From the NCBI GenBank assembly GCA_013331415.1, contig DUGL01000067.1:385-8536 (forward strand): a DNA stretch of 8,152 bases, read 5' to 3'. Source of the DNA: Methanoregulaceae archaeon (lineage in GTDB: Archaea; Halobacteriota; Methanomicrobia; Methanomicrobiales; Methanospirillaceae). The stretch's first letter is position 1. Each line of letters starts with the position of its first letter. Shown piece by piece: positions 6,423 to 8,152 of the stretch. Below the pieces are notes generated by a model, which saw only the letters and a list, made by a program, of their open reading frames with translations, ran no database searches and was not told where the DNA came from. Both the position numbers and the translations under genes were made by a program.

Positions 6423-7673
6423 GTGGCTACTGAAGAGTCCCTGTTTGGGATGCCGGCAGAGAGAGGCCGCTGGGGTCTCATCCTGAGCGGCATGATCATC
6501 AATCTCTGCCTGGGAACCATCTACTCATGGAGTGTCTTTGTCGGCCCGCTGACCGGGTATTTCTCTGCCGAGCTCGGCCAGACCGTTACGGCAGGCGAGA
6601 TCCTGATGCCCTTCTCGGTATTCCTGGCCTTCTTTGCAATCGCCATGCCGCTGACCGGGAAGTTTATCGAGACCATCGGGCCCCGGAGGGTGACGATCAT
6701 CGGGGGCATGCTGACCGGGGCCGGATGGCTGCTTGCCTCGATGGTAACCTCGGTCTGGATGCTCTACATCGTCTATGGGATGGTCGGTGGTATCGGGGTG
6801 GGTATCGCGTACGGCGTCCCGGTTGCAGTCGCTGCACGCTGGTTTCCTGACCGGCGGGGAACCGCGGTCGGCCTCACCCTGCTCGGTTTCGGGTTCTCGG
6901 CGTTCCTGACGGCAAACATCGCCGGTTACCTCATCGATGCTACTGGGGTGATGAACACCTTCCGTATCTTCGGTATCGCATTCATTGTCCTGATCCTGCT
7001 GCTTGCCCTCCCGCTGCGTTTCCCGGCAGCGGGGTGGAGACCGGCAGGGTGGACTCCCCCGGTACCAAAACCCGGTGAGGAGGTCTGCGAGTGTGACCGG
7101 TCCGCCATGGTCAGGACCCCGGCATTCTATGGATTGTGGGTCTGCTACTTCATCGGCTGTCTGGCCGGCCTGATGGCAATCTCCATCTCAAAACCTGTCG
7201 GGACAGAGATCGGGATTGCCACCGGCCTTGCCACGGCCCTCGTGGGGTTCTTTGCCATATTCAACGGGGGCGGCAGGCCCGTCTTCGGGGCCCTCACGGA
7301 TCGTTTCACCCCGCGGAATACCGCAATCGGATCGTTTGTACTGATATGCCTTGCCTCGATACTCCTCTGGCAGATACCATCTGTACCAGTCTATATCCTC
7401 TCCTTCGCCATCCTCTGGGGGTGCCTGGGAGGCTGGCTCGCCATCGCTCCGACCGCGACCGGGAGCTACTTTGGCACCTGTGACTACCCCCGCTGCTACG
7501 GGGTCGTCTTCCTTGCCTATGGGGCCGGGGCAATCGCGGGTCCGCAGCTTGCCGGTTTCATAAAGACCACGACCGGGAGTTACCTTGGGGTGTTCCCCTA
7601 CATCCTGATCCTCTCGATATTCGGGATCATAGTGGCCATGATCCTGTTGAAACCCCCGCGTAATAAACAATAG
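6423..7673 (+). CDS. OFA-family major facilitator transporter, probable acetate/monocarboxylate carrier
   Basis: This is a 12-helix MFS permease of 416 aa (419 from the upstream ATG). Features seen, in 419-aa numbering, are the first helix LILSGMIINLCLGTIYSWSVF (about 22-42), the motif A-like loop GKFIETIGPRR (82-92), ARWFPDRRGTAVG (141-153), a hydrophilic mid-loop with CEC (about 200-232), a second-half motif A FGALTDRFTPRN (291-302) and FGTCDYPRCYGVVFLAYGAGAIAGP (353-377). These resemble the oxalate/formate antiporter-like family. Being 23-32 nt downstream of acs, it most likely carries acetate or a similar monocarboxylate into the cell (context inference; OFA substrates vary). I chose GTG 6423 because AGGAGGT (6407-6413) directly abuts the ATG at 6414, leaving no spacing, but is 9 nt from this GTG. 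The ATG at 6414 remains possible. Nine C and five T residues fill the gap after acs. Confidence 0.88.
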   Translation: MATEESLFGMPAERGRWGLILSGMIINLCLGTIYSWSVFVGPLTGYFSAELGQTVTAGEILMPFSVFLAFFAIAMPLTGKFIETIGPRRVTIIGGMLTGAGWLLASMVTSVWMLYIVYGMVGGIGVGIAYGVPVAVAARWFPDRRGTAVGLTLLGFGFSAFLTANIAGYLIDATGVMNTFRIFGIAFIVLILLLALPLRFPAAGWRPAGWTPPVPKPGEEVCECDRSAMVRTPAFYGLWVCYFIGCLAGLMAISISKPVGTEIGIATGLATALVGFFAIFNGGGRPVFGALTDRFTPRNTAIGSFVLICLASILLWQIPSVPVYILSFAILWGCLGGWLAIAPTATGSYFGTCDYPRCYGVVFLAYGAGAIAGPQLAGFIKTTTGSYLGVFPYILILSIFGIIVAMILLKPPRNKQ

Positions 7674-7678
7674 ATACC

Positions 7679-7686
7679 TCTTTTTC
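7679..7686 (+). terminator. Putative oligo-T terminator of the acs-transporter operon
   Basis: CTCTTTTTC begins 5 nt after the transporter stop codon and contains five consecutive T, the form expected of an intrinsic archaeal terminator. No strong hairpin precedes it. The next gene starts about 100 nt later with its own putative promoter, which fits transcript ending here. Confidence 0.4.
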
Positions 7687-7735
7687 AAACAAACCTGCTT
7701 TCCCTCCCGAACCTGACCCGCCGTACCCACCCGGA

Positions 7736-7774
7736 TTATGTAGGATAGCGGTATATCATTGATAAACCATTGAC
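7736..7774 (+). promoter_or_regulatory. Putative promoter of the TMEM175-like gene with small symmetric elements
   Basis: The 113-bp gap after the transporter contains TTATGTAG (7737-7744) and GGTATATC (7750-7757), either of which could be the TATA box at 30-50 nt before the ATG. The second overlaps a small inverted repeat, TATCA-T-TGATA (7754-7764). CATTGA occurs twice with an 11-bp period (7757 and 7768), about one helical turn. A regulator site is possible, but the elements are short. Confidence 0.3.
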
Positions 7775-7786
7775 AGGGGTGGGAAC

Positions 7787-8152
7787 ATGCATTCAGAAAC
7801 AATGGAGAAATCCAGGCTCGAGGCATTGAGTGACGGAATATTCGCATTCGCCATGACACTCCTCGTCATCAGCCTGACAGTCCCGGTCATCCCGAAAGAG
7901 GAGGCTCCAGGACTCCTGCCTCCGCTGATCATGAAAATCTTCCCTGAATTCATCATTTTCGCCATTGCCTTCTTCGTCCTTGCCGGGTACTGGCTTTCCC
8001 ATCACCGTATCCTCCGTTCGATACGATATGTCGACAATGGGTTGATCTGGATCAACATCTTCCTCCTCTTCTTCATTGTGCTCATCCCCTTTTCAACCTC
8101 AATCTCCGGGGATTATGACAACGTCAGGATGGCAGTCCTCCTCTTCCATATC
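7787..8152 (+). CDS. TMEM175/DUF1211-family membrane protein, putative potassium channel (partial, C-terminus beyond window end)
   Basis: From the ATG at 7787, 122 codons stay open to the right edge. The N-terminus RLEALSDGIFAFAMTLLVISL (about 10-30) matches the family's first helix. Its normally F-S-D filter-helix signature is L-S-D here. A second helix follows (EFIIFAIAFFVLAGYWLSHH, about 59-78), with the family-typical W..HHR and then D-N-G-L-I-W-I-N leading into a third helix (IFLLFFIVLIPF). Archaeal and bacterial TMEM175 proteins are about 200 aa with six helices and conduct K+ as tetramers, so roughly the last 80 residues should lie outside the window. The start has GGGGTGGG just upstream (spacing 3-5 nt), and the methionine precedes the first helix by a normal distance. 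ATG 7802 is an alternative without a ribosome binding site. Assignment rests on motifs; ion selectivity is not shown. Confidence 0.85.
   Translation, partial: MHSETMEKSRLEALSDGIFAFAMTLLVISLTVPVIPKEEAPGLLPPLIMKIFPEFIIFAIAFFVLAGYWLSHHRILRSIRYVDNGLIWINIFLLFFIVLIPFSTSISGDYDNVRMAVLLFHI

Noticed and set aside
7188..7859. A 223-codon minus-strand ORF opposite the transporter
   Set aside because: It covers coding DNA of a clear MFS gene and the start of the TMEM175-like gene. The translation is charged and proline/glycine-rich with no domain, a typical shadow frame.
1..8152. Search for CRISPR arrays, tRNA/rRNA genes, insertion sequences, attachment sites or prophage genes
   Set aside because: No regularly spaced repeats, no tRNA-like cloverleaf, no transposase or integrase motif and no target-site duplications were seen. 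The window reads as ordinary chromosomal metabolism.

Overview
The window looks like chromosomal DNA of a methanogenic euryarchaeon, most likely of the order Methanomicrobiales (Methanoregula or a close relative). This is inferred from the protein repertoire, the archaeal TATA-like AT boxes in otherwise GC-rich DNA, the strong Shine-Dalgarno sites and the TMEM175-type archaeal channel gene. No rRNA, tRNA or methanogenesis gene is present to settle it.

The left half (1-4047) is read on the minus strand. It is a compact arginine-biosynthesis operon in the order argC, a two-CBS-domain protein, argJ, argB. Spacing is tight (15 nt, about 25 nt, and a 4-nt ATGA overlap) and each internal gene has its own ribosome binding site. 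ArgC, ArgJ and ArgB supply three steps of the acetylated half of the ornithine pathway. The CBS protein probably senses an adenine nucleotide or similar ligand. Beyond argB is a short AT-rich gap and then a secreted or membrane-anchored thioredoxin-like protein, cut off by the window edge.

A 441-bp divergent intergenic region (4048-4488) separates this operon from a plus-strand operon. It holds the densest unexplained structure in the window: tandem 8-mers, an inverted repeat, a perfect 26-bp AT-rich palindrome, and then a roughly 215-nt stretch with several hairpins that would form the 5' leader of the next gene.

The right half (4489-7673) is an AMP-forming acetyl-CoA synthetase gene followed 23 nt later by an OFA-type major facilitator transporter. 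Together they read as an acetate (or related monocarboxylate) uptake-and-activation unit, which suits hydrogenotrophic methanogens that assimilate acetate as a carbon source. After a T-run terminator, the window ends inside a TMEM175/DUF1211-type membrane protein gene (7787 onward).

Most of the window is ordinary metabolism and I see no clear novel multi-gene system. The points worth a second look are the acs control region and structured leader, the CBS gene inside the arg operon, a small ORF tied by ATGA overlaps to the genes on both sides, and a few residue or start-codon peculiarities.
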